Assembly: GCF_033097365.1 (NCBI RefSeq)
Contig: NZ_AP028461.1
Location: forward strand, 3,224,001 to 3,288,000
Direction of reading: 5' to 3'
Origin: Actinoplanes sichuanensis
GTDB lineage: Bacteria > Actinomycetota > Actinomycetes > Mycobacteriales > Micromonosporaceae
Length of the DNA stretch: 64,000 bases
The translations under genes were made by a program, and so were the position numbers. Numbering within the stretch: position 1 is the first letter of the stretch; every line of letters begins with the position of its first letter. The notes below the pieces were generated by a model, which searched no databases, had not been told where the DNA came from, and worked only from the letters and a program-made list of their open reading frames with translations. This document shows, piece by piece, positions 54,690 through 62,556 of the stretch.

Positions 54690-54842
54690 GGTTCCGGAAC
54701 TTCCCCGGCCGCCTCGGCGGGCAAAGCCCACTGACCTGGGTCGATGCCCTCCGGAGCGGTCGGGGAAGCGCTTCCCCGATGTTTCCGGTGCATTGACAGC
54801 CCTTTACGCGCGGTTCACAGTGGCGGGCAATAGAGCGCTTTC
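54690..54842 (+). promoter_or_regulatory. Promoter of the second discoidin-DUF1996 gene: palindrome, two LacI-type sites
   Basis: GGTTCCGGAACT (54690-54701) begins directly after the upstream stop codon. CGGGGAAGCGCTTCCCCG (54761-54778) is a perfect 18 bp palindrome 14 bases before TTGACA (54793-54798). CACAGT (54816-54821) follows after 17 bases. AGAGCGCTTTC (54832-54842) lies ten bases beyond it, at the likely start point. This is the richest of the four promoters, with a downstream operator like the others and an extra one upstream, allowing looping. Confidence 0.75.
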
Positions 54843-54877
54843 ACAGCGTCGTTCCCCCTCTCCAGGAGCCCCCGCCC

Positions 54878-56143
54878 ATGAGACGCCGTCTGTTCTCCCT
54901 CGCCGGACTCGGCGCCCTGCTCGCCACCTCGGTCATCGCCCTCGGTGGTCAGGCCAGCGCCGCCGACACCCTGCTGTCCCAGGGGAAGACCGCCACCGCC
55001 TCCTCCACCGAGTCGGCCGCCTTCCCCGCCGCCAACGCCGTCGACGGCAACCCCGGCACCCGCTGGTCGAGCGCGTTCAGCGACCCGCAGTGGCTGCAGG
55101 TCGACCTCGGCGCCGGCGCCACCATCACCTCGATCACCCTGAGCTGGGAGGCCGCGTACGCCCGCAGCTTCAGCCTGCGGACCTCGGCCAACGGATCGAG
55201 CTGGACCACCGTCTACAGCACCACCACCGGAACCGGCGGGCAGCAGTCGATAAACGTCACCGGCACCGGCCGCTACGTGCGCCTGGAGACCACCGCGCGG
55301 GCCACCCAGTGGGGCGTCTCGCTCACCGAGTTCCAGATCTACGGCACCGGCGGTGGCACCACCACACCGACCATCCCGCCCGGCGCGGTGCGGGTCGCCG
55401 AGTTCCTCGCCGACTGCCCGTTCAGCCACCGGCTGCCCGACGACCCGATCATCTTCCCCGGCCTGCCCGGCGCCTCACACATGCACAGCTTCTTCGGTGC
55501 GACGAACACCAACGCCCACAGCACGGTCGACACGCTGCTCAACGCGAACAGCAACTGCAACCCGTCGATCGACAAGTCCTCGTACTGGATCCCCACCCTC
55601 TACCAGGACAACCAGCCGGTCGAGCCGGTCACCGGGATCTTCTACTACCTCGGTGAGGGCGTCCGCGACGACCTGATCGCGCAGACCCAGCCGCTGCCGC
55701 TCGGCCTGCGCATCGTGGCCGGCAACGCCAAGGCCACCGGCCCGGCCGACAACACCATCTCCCGCTGGTCGTGCCTGCACGCCGGGCACGTCGGCTCGTC
55801 ACCGGACTTCGTCAACTGCCCGTCCGGCACCATGCTGGAGTCGTACCTCGACTTCCCGCACTGCTGGAACGGCCGCGACCTGGACTCCGCCGACCACAAG
55901 AGCCACATGGCGTACCCGGTCGGCAACGCCTGCCCGGCCAGCCACCCGGTCGTGGTGCCTAAACTGCGGCAGGTCATGCGCTACCCGGTCTCCGGTGACC
56001 CGGCCCGGCTGCGACTCGCCTCCGGCGGCGGATACACGATGCACGGCGACTTCTTCAACGCCTGGCCGGTCGAGGAGATGGCCCGCCGGGTGAACGACTG
56101 CATCCGTCCCATCATCAAGTGCGGAACCAACGGACGGCCCTGA
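54878..56143 (+). CDS. Secreted discoidin (F5/8 C) domain plus DUF1996 protein, copy 2
   Basis: A 421-residue paralogue of the protein at 49.7 kb. The signal peptide ends GGQASA. The discoidin domain (about 30-155) has AVDGNPGTRWSSAFSDPQWL. The DUF1996 domain (about 170-421) keeps FPGLPGASHMHSFFGA, CWNGRDLDSADHKSHMAYP and MHGDFFNAWP. The shared His-x-His, Asp-His-Lys-Ser-His and Cys-Trp-Asn-Gly motifs are the best active-site candidates. Its first 60 mature residues are nearly the same as those of the GH16 protein, so all bind a similar ligand. ATG at 54878. Confidence 0.88.
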   Translation: MRRRLFSLAGLGALLATSVIALGGQASAADTLLSQGKTATASSTESAAFPAANAVDGNPGTRWSSAFSDPQWLQVDLGAGATITSITLSWEAAYARSFSLRTSANGSSWTTVYSTTTGTGGQQSINVTGTGRYVRLETTARATQWGVSLTEFQIYGTGGGTTTPTIPPGAVRVAEFLADCPFSHRLPDDPIIFPGLPGASHMHSFFGATNTNAHSTVDTLLNANSNCNPSIDKSSYWIPTLYQDNQPVEPVTGIFYYLGEGVRDDLIAQTQPLPLGLRIVAGNAKATGPADNTISRWSCLHAGHVGSSPDFVNCPSGTMLESYLDFPHCWNGRDLDSADHKSHMAYPVGNACPASHPVVVPKLRQVMRYPVSGDPARLRLASGGGYTMHGDFFNAWPVEEMARRVNDCIRPIIKCGTNGRP

Positions 56144-56157
56144 TACAACATCAGGTC

Positions 56158-57333
56158 ATGAGCACGAAATCTGGACGCGGCGGTCACCATCCCACGATGG
56201 ATCAGGTGGCCGCCGCGGCCGGTGTCTCCCGGGCCACCGTGTCCCGGGTGATCAACAACGCGGCGTCGGTGGCGCCCGGCATCCGCGACGCCGTCCAGCG
56301 GGCGATCTCGCAGACCGGGTACGTACCGAACGTCGCCGCCCGCAGCCTGGTCACCCGCCGGTCGAACTCGGTGGCCCTGGTGATCAGCGAACCGGACCGG
56401 CCCGACGACCACTCGTTCCTCAACCGGATCTTCACCGACCCGTACTTCGGCCGGGTCACCGCCGGTGCCACCGGGGCGCTGCGCCCGCACGACGTCCACC
56501 TGGTGGTCGTCCCCACCGACTCCGCCGACCACCACCAGGTCGTCCGCTACCTGCGCCAGGGCCACGTCGACGGGGTGCTGCTGATCAGCAGCAGCGAGGA
56601 CGACCCACTGCCCGCCCAGGTCCACTCCCTGGGCATCCCGGCGGTGCTGGCGTCCCGCCCCGCCGGACCACTGCCGGTCAGCTACGTCGACGTCGACCAG
56701 CGCTTCGGCGCCCGCCTCGCCGCCGCGCACCTGCTCGCCCGCGGCTGCCGCAACCTCGCCACGATCAGCGGACCACTGGACATCCCGGCCGGGGCCGACC
56801 GGCTCGACGCCTTCCGCGACGCGGTCCTGTCCGCCCCGCCCGGCCCGGCTCCCTCAGCCGGTTCCGCTCCGGCGGAGTCGCCCGGTTCTGCTTCGGGCGG
56901 GTCGGCCCGTTCTGCTCCGGCCGGGTCGCCCGGTTCCGCTCCGGCGGGGTCGGACGTAGGGGCCGGCGGCGTCACCATCGCGGTCGAGACCGGCGACTTC
57001 ACCCGGGTCGGCGGCGAGGCGGCCGCGCACCGGCTCCTCGACCGGCACCCCGACCTCGACGGGCTGTTCGTGGCCAGCGACCTGATGGCCGAGGGTGCGC
57101 TGCGGGCCCTGCAGGACCGCGGCCGTCGAGTGCCCGACGACGTGGCGGTCATCGGATTCGACGACAGCAGCGCCGCCCTGGAGTGCCGCCCGCCACTCAC
57201 CACCGTCCGGCAGCCGGTCGAGGAGATGGCCGCCGAGATGGCCCAACTCCTGATCGCGCACATCGACACCCCGGGGCGCTCACCGCGCTCGGTGATCTTC
57301 CAACCGACCCTGGTGATCCGCGACTCCGCATGA
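56158..57333 (+). CDS. LacI-family repressor with a repeat-encoded insert
   Basis: A 391-residue regulator, second of two around the island. The HTH is PTMDQVAAAAGVSRATVSRV and the hinge YVPNVAARSLVTRRS. The effector domain ends GFDDSSAALECRPPLTTVRQ, as in the 48.5 kb protein. Between about residues 225 and 270 a Pro/Ala/Ser/Gly insert splits the effector domain, making the protein about 48 residues longer than its relative. The insert is encoded by a 24 bp repeat. ATG at 56158 lies 14 bases after the DUF1996 gene, so the repressor is likely co-transcribed with its target and autoregulated. Confidence 0.9.
   Translation: MSTKSGRGGHHPTMDQVAAAAGVSRATVSRVINNAASVAPGIRDAVQRAISQTGYVPNVAARSLVTRRSNSVALVISEPDRPDDHSFLNRIFTDPYFGRVTAGATGALRPHDVHLVVVPTDSADHHQVVRYLRQGHVDGVLLISSSEDDPLPAQVHSLGIPAVLASRPAGPLPVSYVDVDQRFGARLAAAHLLARGCRNLATISGPLDIPAGADRLDAFRDAVLSAPPGPAPSAGSAPAESPGSASGGSARSAPAGSPGSAPAGSDVGAGGVTIAVETGDFTRVGGEAAAHRLLDRHPDLDGLFVASDLMAEGALRALQDRGRRVPDDVAVIGFDDSSAALECRPPLTTVRQPVEEMAAEMAQLLIAHIDTPGRSPRSVIFQPTLVIRDSA
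56861..56956 (+). repeat. 24-bp minisatellite inside the LacI gene
   Basis: Four head-to-tail 24-base units start at 56861, 56885, 56909 and 56933, each beginning GTTCyGCTyCGGsC. They encode the repeating GSAPAESP-like insert. A unit length divisible by three means gain or loss of units keeps the reading frame, so the length of the loop can change without destroying the repressor. Confidence 0.88.
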
Positions 57334-57481
57334 CCCTGCGATGAGCGTGAGGTTACCGGCCGGCGGCACTCAGATGGCCTCCGCGGGTGACACGAAACAG
57401 GGAGATGACCTGCAGAAACGTCCTCATAGGATGGTGGCGCGGCGGAAATCCGAACCGCTCTCGTAAGAATCCGGGGGACCC

Positions 57482-58381
57482 ATGAGATTGATGAAACGGT
57501 CGGTGATGGCCGCGGTCGGTGCGGCGGCACTGATCACGGCCCTGTCCGGCTCGCCGGCGCAGGCGGCCGACTACTCGGTGGCGAAGGTGAACGGTGACAT
57601 CGTCACCTACACGGCCGGATCGTTCCAAGCCAACCGACTGACCGTCAGCGTCTCCGGGCGGACGGTGACCCTGTTCGACCGGGGCGCCACCATCCGACCC
57701 GGCAAGGGCTGCCGGCAGGTCAGCGGTGACTGGCGGAAGGTCGCCTGCGTCACCACGCACCGGCCGACCGCGATCGTCGCCACACTCGGCGAGTACAGCG
57801 ATCACCTCGACAACCGCAGTGCGGCCACGGTCATCGCGGACGGCGGCTCGGGCAACGACACCCTGGCCGGCGGCGCGGGCCGGGACCGTCTGCACGGCGG
57901 CCCCGGCGACGACACCCTGGTCGGCCGCGGCGGCGACGACGTCATCGACGGCGCCGCGGGCAACGACTGGATCGAGGGCCGGGCCGGGAACGACCGGCTC
58001 CAGGGCGGTCCCGGCGACGACCCGATCTACGGCGGAGCCGGTGCCGACACCCTCTACGGCAACGCCGGCGAGGACATCCTGCACGGTGACAGCGGCGACG
58101 ACACCGTCCACGGCGGCGCCGACGTCGACGTCATCGCCGGTGGCGCGGGCGGCGACCGGCTCAACGGCAACGGCGGCAACGACGTGATCTACGGCGGTGT
58201 GCTCGACAACGACGTCCCGGACACCGCAGACGTCATCACCGGCGGCGCCGGCCACGACCGGATCGCCGGTCAGGCCGGCAACGACACGATCAGCGGCGGC
58301 TCCGGCGACGACTGGATCCTCGGCGGACCGGGCAACGACAAGATCGACGGTGGTACGGGCAAGAACCGCATCACCCGGTAA
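57482..58381 (+). CDS. Secreted RTX (hemolysin-type calcium-binding repeat) protein
   Basis: A protein of 299 residues. The signal peptide ends SGSPAQA. A short N-terminal domain (about 30-115) is followed by some 17 nonapeptide repeats of the GGxGxDxLx kind (GGSGNDTLAGGAGRDRLHGG, GNAGEDILHGDSGDD). These form a calcium-loaded parallel beta-roll. No enzyme domain is attached, so a role as a calcium-dependent surface or matrix protein is more likely than a toxin. Transcribed alone; a hairpin follows. Confidence 0.9.
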   Translation: MRLMKRSVMAAVGAAALITALSGSPAQAADYSVAKVNGDIVTYTAGSFQANRLTVSVSGRTVTLFDRGATIRPGKGCRQVSGDWRKVACVTTHRPTAIVATLGEYSDHLDNRSAATVIADGGSGNDTLAGGAGRDRLHGGPGDDTLVGRGGDDVIDGAAGNDWIEGRAGNDRLQGGPGDDPIYGGAGADTLYGNAGEDILHGDSGDDTVHGGADVDVIAGGAGGDRLNGNGGNDVIYGGVLDNDVPDTADVITGGAGHDRIAGQAGNDTISGGSGDDWILGGPGNDKIDGGTGKNRITR

Positions 58382-58395
58382 CCCCATCCCCCGTA

Positions 58396-58430
58396 TGCCG
58401 GTCCGTGGCGCCCGTCGCCGCGGGCCGGCA
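58396..58430 (+). terminator. Terminator hairpin after the RTX gene
   Basis: A 15-base stem (58396-58410 with 58416-58430, starting TGCCGG and ending CCGGCA) contains only two G-U pairs when read as plus-strand RNA and has a five-base loop. It lies 15 bases after the stop. It also lies just past the stop of the convergent gene at 58448, so it may serve both. Confidence 0.75.
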
Positions 58431-58447
58431 CCCTGGACCCGGCTCGA

Positions 58448-58843
58448 TCACCCCCGGTCCGGCGGGAACACGTGGAGCACCCTGGCGTTCTCCGGCAGGC
58501 GCCAGGACGGCTGGTCGCGTGGTTGCCGGCCGGTGAGGACCCGGGCACGGCCGCAGACGATGAAGCCGTCCTCCTCCGTGGGCAGGATCAGACAGGCCTG
58601 GGCCGGTCTCCGGAAATCCGGCACCTCCGCGTAGCCCAGCAGCCGGGTCCGGGTCGGCTCGTCGGCCGTTCGGATCGTCAGGCCCCGGTAGCCCCTCCGC
58701 AGTTTCATGGCGCTGACGTCCTCGCACAGCATGCTGACCATGTCGACGCCGTCGTCGTCGGTGTGGGCGTGCAGCAGGAGCTGCGAATGTCCGACTCCGT
58801 AGGACCAGATGCGGAAGTAACCGTCGAGCGCCACGGATTCCAT
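58448..58843 (-). CDS. Small hypothetical protein
   Basis: A 131-residue soluble protein that I do not recognise. It has alternating beta patterns (YFRIWSYGVGHSQLLLHAHT, RGLTIRTADEPTRTRLLGYA, QACLILPTEEDGFIVCGRAR) and a histidine-containing LLLHAHTDDDGVDMV near residue 22. It is divergent from the PLP-enzyme gene with about 60 bp between starts. ATG at 58843 is the first start that does not run into the divergent gene. Confidence 0.65.
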   Translation of the reverse strand: MESVALDGYFRIWSYGVGHSQLLLHAHTDDDGVDMVSMLCEDVSAMKLRRGYRGLTIRTADEPTRTRLLGYAEVPDFRRPAQACLILPTEEDGFIVCGRARVLTGRQPRDQPSWRLPENARVLHVFPPDRG

Positions 58844-58903
58844 CGACAGATCATGCCGCACGGACCCGGGACGATGACGACGGCGCTGTGCGAGGGTGGG
58901 GGA

Positions 58904-60118
58904 GTGAGCTTTGACGTTGCCGCCCTGCGGGCACACTTTCCGGCGCTTGACAGTGGGCTTGCGTTCTTCGACGGGCCCGGTGGGACACAGACGCCACGGG
59001 CGGTCGCCGAGGCGATCGCCGCCACCATGACCGGGCCGCTGTCGAATCGGGGTGTGGTCAGCGCTTCCGAGCTCAACGCCGAGCGGGCGGTCGCCGAGTT
59101 CCGGAGCGCCTACGCCGACCTGCTCGGGGTGCCCGCCGGTGGGATCGTGCACGGGCGCAGCGCCACCCAGCTCACCTACGACTTCTCCCGGCACCTGGCC
59201 AAGGACTGGCGGGCCGGGGACGAGATCGTGGTCAGCCGGCTCGACCATGACAGCAACGTCCGGCCGTGGGTGCAGGCGGCTGAGCGGGCCGGTGCCACCG
59301 TGCGGTGGGCCGACTTCGACACGACCAACGGGGAGTTCGATCTCGGGTCGCTGGAGCGGGTGCTGTCGGGGCGGACCCGGCTCGTCGCGGTCACCGCGGC
59401 CTCCAACGTGCTCGGGACCGTTCCACGGCTGCGGCGGATCGCCGACCTCGCGCACGGCGCGGGGGCGCTGCTCTACGTGGACGGCGTCCACTATGCGGCG
59501 CACCGGCTCGTCGACGTCGCGGCGCTCGGGGCGGACCTGTTCGTGTGCTCGCCCTACAAGTTCCTCGGGCCGCACTGCGGGGTGCTCGCCGCGGCGCCCG
59601 AGCTGTTGGCGACGATCCGGCCGGACAAACTGGTGCCGTCGACCGATGCGGTTCCGGAGCGGTTCGAGTTCGGGACGCTGCCCTACGAGATGCTGGCCGG
59701 GGCGACCGCCGCGGTCGACTTCCTGGCCGCCGTCGACCCGGGAGACGGGGTGACTCGGCGGGAACGGCTGGCGTCCTCGCTGGCCTCGGTGCACGAGCAC
59801 GAAACGGTCCTGCGGCAGCGCCTGGAAGCGGGCCTACGAGGGCTGGGCGACGTTGTCACGCTGTATTCGGGAGCCGTCGACCGTACCCCCACGTTGTTGA
59901 TGAATTTCGCGGGCCGTGACCCTCGGGCCGCCCAGGCCCATCTCGCATCGCTGGACGTCCTGGCCCCCGCCGGGTCCTTTTATGCGTATGAGCCGTTCGT
60001 GGCGTTGAAGCTGGACGCGGCGTTGCGGGTCGGACTGGCGCCGTACAACACGGTCGAGGAGATCGACCGGCTGATCGACGGATTAATCGGTTGGACAGAC
60101 GGGCCGGTGCGGGGATAG
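58904..60118 (+). CDS. Class V aminotransferase / cysteine desulfurase-like PLP enzyme
   Basis: A protein of 404 residues with fold type I PLP architecture. FFDGPGGTQTPRAV is at the N-terminus, VSRLDHDSNVRPWVQAAE in the large domain, VDGVHYAAHRLVDV with the ring-binding Asp, and the Schiff-base lysine in CSPYKFLGPHCGVL. It matches the cysteine desulfurase-like group (TIGR01976 type). Real desulfurase activity is doubtful because no IscU/SufU partner is near. GTG at 58904 has GGGTGGGGGA before it; an ATG at 58874 is also open. Confidence 0.85.
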   Translation: MSFDVAALRAHFPALDSGLAFFDGPGGTQTPRAVAEAIAATMTGPLSNRGVVSASELNAERAVAEFRSAYADLLGVPAGGIVHGRSATQLTYDFSRHLAKDWRAGDEIVVSRLDHDSNVRPWVQAAERAGATVRWADFDTTNGEFDLGSLERVLSGRTRLVAVTAASNVLGTVPRLRRIADLAHGAGALLYVDGVHYAAHRLVDVAALGADLFVCSPYKFLGPHCGVLAAAPELLATIRPDKLVPSTDAVPERFEFGTLPYEMLAGATAAVDFLAAVDPGDGVTRRERLASSLASVHEHETVLRQRLEAGLRGLGDVVTLYSGAVDRTPTLLMNFAGRDPRAAQAHLASLDVLAPAGSFYAYEPFVALKLDAALRVGLAPYNTVEEIDRLIDGLIGWTDGPVRG

Positions 60119-60251
60119 CGTGCCGTCGGCCGTGGCATTGAATGAGGGGGTGAGCATCGTGGACGTTGTAACGATGGGTGCTCCCCATGCCGTCACGGTC
60201 GGCGAATGACATAGGTGTCGCCGGGAGCACATCCGGTGAAAGGCGATACCC

Positions 60252-60974
60252 ATGCAATCTGCGGAAATAACTCGTATCTCCGAGCGGCACTGGCACGCCC
60301 TCGACGACGATCAGGTCGTCGGGCGCGGTGAGGTGTGGCGCCGGCCGGACGGCCGTAGCTTCCTCAGCATCGACGCGTGGCACGGCGCGGTCTTCGACCG
60401 GCTGGCCGGGGCGATGCTGCCCACGCTGCCGAAACCGCTGTACACCGTGGTCGACGAGGCCGACCTCGACCTGCTGGCGCAGTGGGAGCAGTTCGGGTTC
60501 GGCCCGCGCCGCCGCGAATGGGAGCTGGTCGTGCCGACCGGTCTCTTCCCGCCCGGAGGCGTCACCGTCCTACCGGTCGGTTCGGCTGAGGACGGGCCGT
60601 TGCGGGAGCTGGACCGGGCGGTTCGCGCCGAGGTCGACGCGACCGTGGGCTGGCACAACATGCCCGCCGAGATCTTCGACATGCACGACCCTTCGCGGTA
60701 CGCCGTAGCGGTCGCCGACGGCGGCTACGTCGGCATGGTCCGGGTGGCGCCGCTGCCCCGACGGCCCCGCATCGGGCTGATCGCGGTGCGGGCCTCGCAC
60801 CGGCGCCGTGGCATCGGGCGGGCGCTGCTGGCCGAGGTGCTCGGTACCGCCCACCGGGCCGGGCAGCCGGCGGTCTCGGCCGAGGTCAACCAGTCGAACA
60901 CTGCGGCGCTCGCGCTGTTCGAGGGCTTCGGCGCCCGGCGCGAGAGCAGCAACCTCGAGCTGGTGCTGCGCTGA
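60252..60974 (+). CDS. GNAT-family N-acetyltransferase
   Basis: A 240-residue protein. The C-terminal GNAT domain (about 95-240) carries the acetyl-CoA loop [14 protein letters not shown] and a final [20 protein letters not shown]. The N-terminal 90 residues look like a degenerate second GNAT half. The substrate is unknown. Its stop overlaps the IF-1 start (TGATG), so the two proteins are made together; a link to ribosomal or translation-factor acetylation is only a suggestion. A 19-codon open frame with a good ribosome binding site (60150-60209) precedes it. Confidence 0.85.
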   Translation: MQSAEITRISERHWHALDDDQVVGRGEVWRRPDGRSFLSIDAWHGAVFDRLAGAMLPTLPKPLYTVVDEADLDLLAQWEQFGFGPRRREWELVVPTGLFPPGGVTVLPVGSAEDGPLRELDRAVRAEVDATVGWHNMPAEIFDMHDPSRYAVAVADGGYVGMVRVAPLPRRPRIGLIAVRASHRRRGIGRALLAEVLGTAHRAGQPAVSAEVNQSNTAALALFEGFGARRESSNLELVLR

Positions 60975-61189
60975 TGTCATCCGAGATCTCCCTCGAGGGA
61001 ACGGTCCTCGAATGCCTGCGCAACGCCACCTTCCGGGTCGAGCTGAAGAACGGCCATCAGGTGCTGGCGCACATCAGCGGCAAGATGCGCAAGAACCGGA
61101 TCAGGGTGCTGCCGTTCGACCGGGTGCTGGTCGAACTCAGCCCGTACGACCTGAGCCGGGGGCGGATCTCGTTCCGCTACCGCAACTGA
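60974..61189 (+). CDS. infA: Translation initiation factor IF-1 paralogue
   Basis: A 71-residue S1/OB-fold protein. [20 protein letters not shown], then [20 protein letters not shown] and [20 protein letters not shown] match IF-1 along its whole length. It is not in a ribosomal-protein operon but coupled to a GNAT gene, so it is probably a second copy. Differences from the usual housekeeping IF-1 (SSEIS start, KNR in the loop) support a special role. ATG at 60974 overlaps the GNAT stop. Confidence 0.9.
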   Translation: MSSEISLEGTVLECLRNATFRVELKNGHQVLAHISGKMRKNRIRVLPFDRVLVELSPYDLSRGRISFRYRN

Positions 61190-61190
61190 G

Positions 61191-61334
61191 CTACAGGTCA
61201 TCCACCGTCCGGGTGCCGGTGACACGCTTGCCGGACGGTGGGTACGCGTCGTTGCGCCGGGCCGCGTGCATCTGGGCCTCAGTGGGTTTCCAGTCACCCG
61301 GCTGGGAGGTGTTGATCTCTGCCACGTCATGCAT
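61191..61334 (-). CDS. Small hypothetical protein
   Basis: A possible 47-residue protein starting MHDVAEINTSQPGDWKPTEA and ending GTRTVDDL. It is hydrophilic with no signal or helix pattern. The end abuts the IF-1 stop on the other strand (two bases between), and the start is divergent from the next plus-strand gene. The composition looks protein-like, but the evidence is only the open frame and its fit between neighbours. The frame continues upstream to 61433, which would overlap the divergent gene. Confidence 0.45.
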   Translation of the reverse strand: MHDVAEINTSQPGDWKPTEAQMHAARRNDAYPPSGKRVTGTRTVDDL

Positions 61335-61398
61335 GCCTCGCTCGTACCCCACCTTCGCGTCGGCCAACCCGGATCCGGCGGGCCCTATGATCGCCGGA

Positions 61399-61830
61399 AT
61401 GTATGCGCTGTACGCCTGGGGCAACTTCTTCAACTACGAGACCGGTCTCGACCGGCATGCCGGCTGGCTCGATCCGGCCGTCCTGAGCGGCGAACGGGAG
61501 GTGGTGACCGACGACCTGATGGCGCTCACCGACGACGAGCCGTTGCGGGTGGACGGGCCGAACACCGTGTTCGAGGTCGACGGATCGCTGGTCGAGGGCC
61601 GGGAGTTGGTCGGCCGGGACCTCGACGGTGCCGACTGGCGGGTGTCGCGGATCCGGGTGGCGACCGACGGCACCCGGGCGGACGCGCTGCGGATCATGGC
61701 CGAGTTCGAGGAGGCGGGTGACATCGACGTCGACGAGGCGCCGGAGCGGAATCCGGTCGGATTCGGCGAGATCGTCACCACCTGGGAGGACGAGCACGGC
61801 CAGTGGGATCTGGCGCTGATCCGGCTGTGA
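61399..61830 (+). CDS. Hypothetical protein, acidic
   Basis: A 143-residue soluble protein starting MYALYAWGNFFNYETGLDRH. It is strongly acidic in the middle (TDDLMALTDDEP, EFEEAGDIDVDEAPE) and ends EDEHGQWDLALIRL. I do not recognise a family. An ATG at 61387 would add four residues. A strong hairpin follows the stop. Confidence 0.7.
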   Translation: MYALYAWGNFFNYETGLDRHAGWLDPAVLSGEREVVTDDLMALTDDEPLRVDGPNTVFEVDGSLVEGRELVGRDLDGADWRVSRIRVATDGTRADALRIMAEFEEAGDIDVDEAPERNPVGFGEIVTTWEDEHGQWDLALIRL

Positions 61831-61837
61831 CCGCCTC

Positions 61838-61868
61838 GGGCCCGCGGGCGTCCCCCGCCCGCGGGCCC
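61838..61868. terminator. Bidirectional terminator hairpin between convergent genes
   Basis: A perfect 13 bp stem (61838-61850 and 61856-61868, core GGGCCCGCGGGCG) with a five-base loop. TTTCTC follows on the plus strand. It lies eight bases after the plus-strand stop and 17 bases past the minus-strand stop, so it can end both transcripts. Confidence 0.85.
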
Positions 61869-61884
61869 TTTCTCGAGGGGGCGG

Positions 61885-62541
61885 TCAGTTCACGAAGACC
61901 AGGGCGCCGGCCGCGGTCGACACCGGGGTGTACTTCGCGGTGAAGTAGGCGTTGGCGATGCAGGCGGCCGGGCCGCTGCTCTTGTTGAACTTCTGGTCGG
62001 TGAAGGCGATCGAGTTGTCGTCGTTGGCCGCGACACCGCTGATGGCGTTGCCGTCGGCGACGAACACGCAGGTCACCGAGCCGAGCAGGGTCCGCAGGTT
62101 GAGCGTTGCGGAGATCGGCGCGGTGTCGGTGCCGGACACCGAGACGGTGCCGTCGCTGGCGGTCACCGTGGTGTACGGCTGGTTGTTGATGGTCACGCTG
62201 TTGACGCCGAGGACACCGATGATGCCGGAGACCGTGCAGCCGGACAGGCCCAGGGTGGCGCCGAGCGTGGCCGATCCGGGTGCCGCCGGGTTGTCGTTGA
62301 CCACGGCGCTGAAGCTGGAGCCGGTGCATTTCATTCCGCTGGTGCCGCCGGGAGCGGTCGCGAAGACCGCCTGCGTTCCGGTGGCGATACCGGCCGAGAT
62401 GGTGTCACCGACGGCCACCGCCGGGCCGGCCAGGCTCTCACTGGTCAGCACGGTGGCGTCGTCGGCCAGGGCCGGGGCGCCGAACATCAGCACGGCGGTG
62501 GCACCGGCGACAGCGGCGGCGATGATGCGGGACTTGTGCAT
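61885..62541 (-). CDS. Secreted protein of unknown function, 218 residues
   Basis: The signal peptide (IIAAAVAGATAVLMFGAPALA) is followed by a beta-rich domain with four cysteines, which could form two disulfides: GMKCTGSSF, LSGCTVSG, VTCVFVA and AACIANAYF. The family is unknown to me. It lies 15 bp downstream of another secreted protein gene on the same strand, so they form a pair under one promoter, probably controlled by the divergent TetR gene. Confidence 0.75.
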   Translation of the reverse strand: MHKSRIIAAAVAGATAVLMFGAPALADDATVLTSESLAGPAVAVGDTISAGIATGTQAVFATAPGGTSGMKCTGSSFSAVVNDNPAAPGSATLGATLGLSGCTVSGIIGVLGVNSVTINNQPYTTVTASDGTVSVSGTDTAPISATLNLRTLLGSVTCVFVADGNAISGVAANDDNSIAFTDQKFNKSSGPAACIANAYFTAKYTPVSTAAGALVFVN

Positions 62542-62556
62542 GGGGGTGCACCTTTC

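Noticed and set aside
52167..54731. An 854-codon open frame opposite the GH16 multidomain gene
   Set aside because: Repetitive Val/Asp/Gly/Arg composition without any motif; explained by the codon bias of the coding strand.
60150..60209. A 19-codon open frame with GAGGGG upstream as a gene
   Set aside because: Too short and without recognisable features; kept only as a possible leader in the IF-1 finding.
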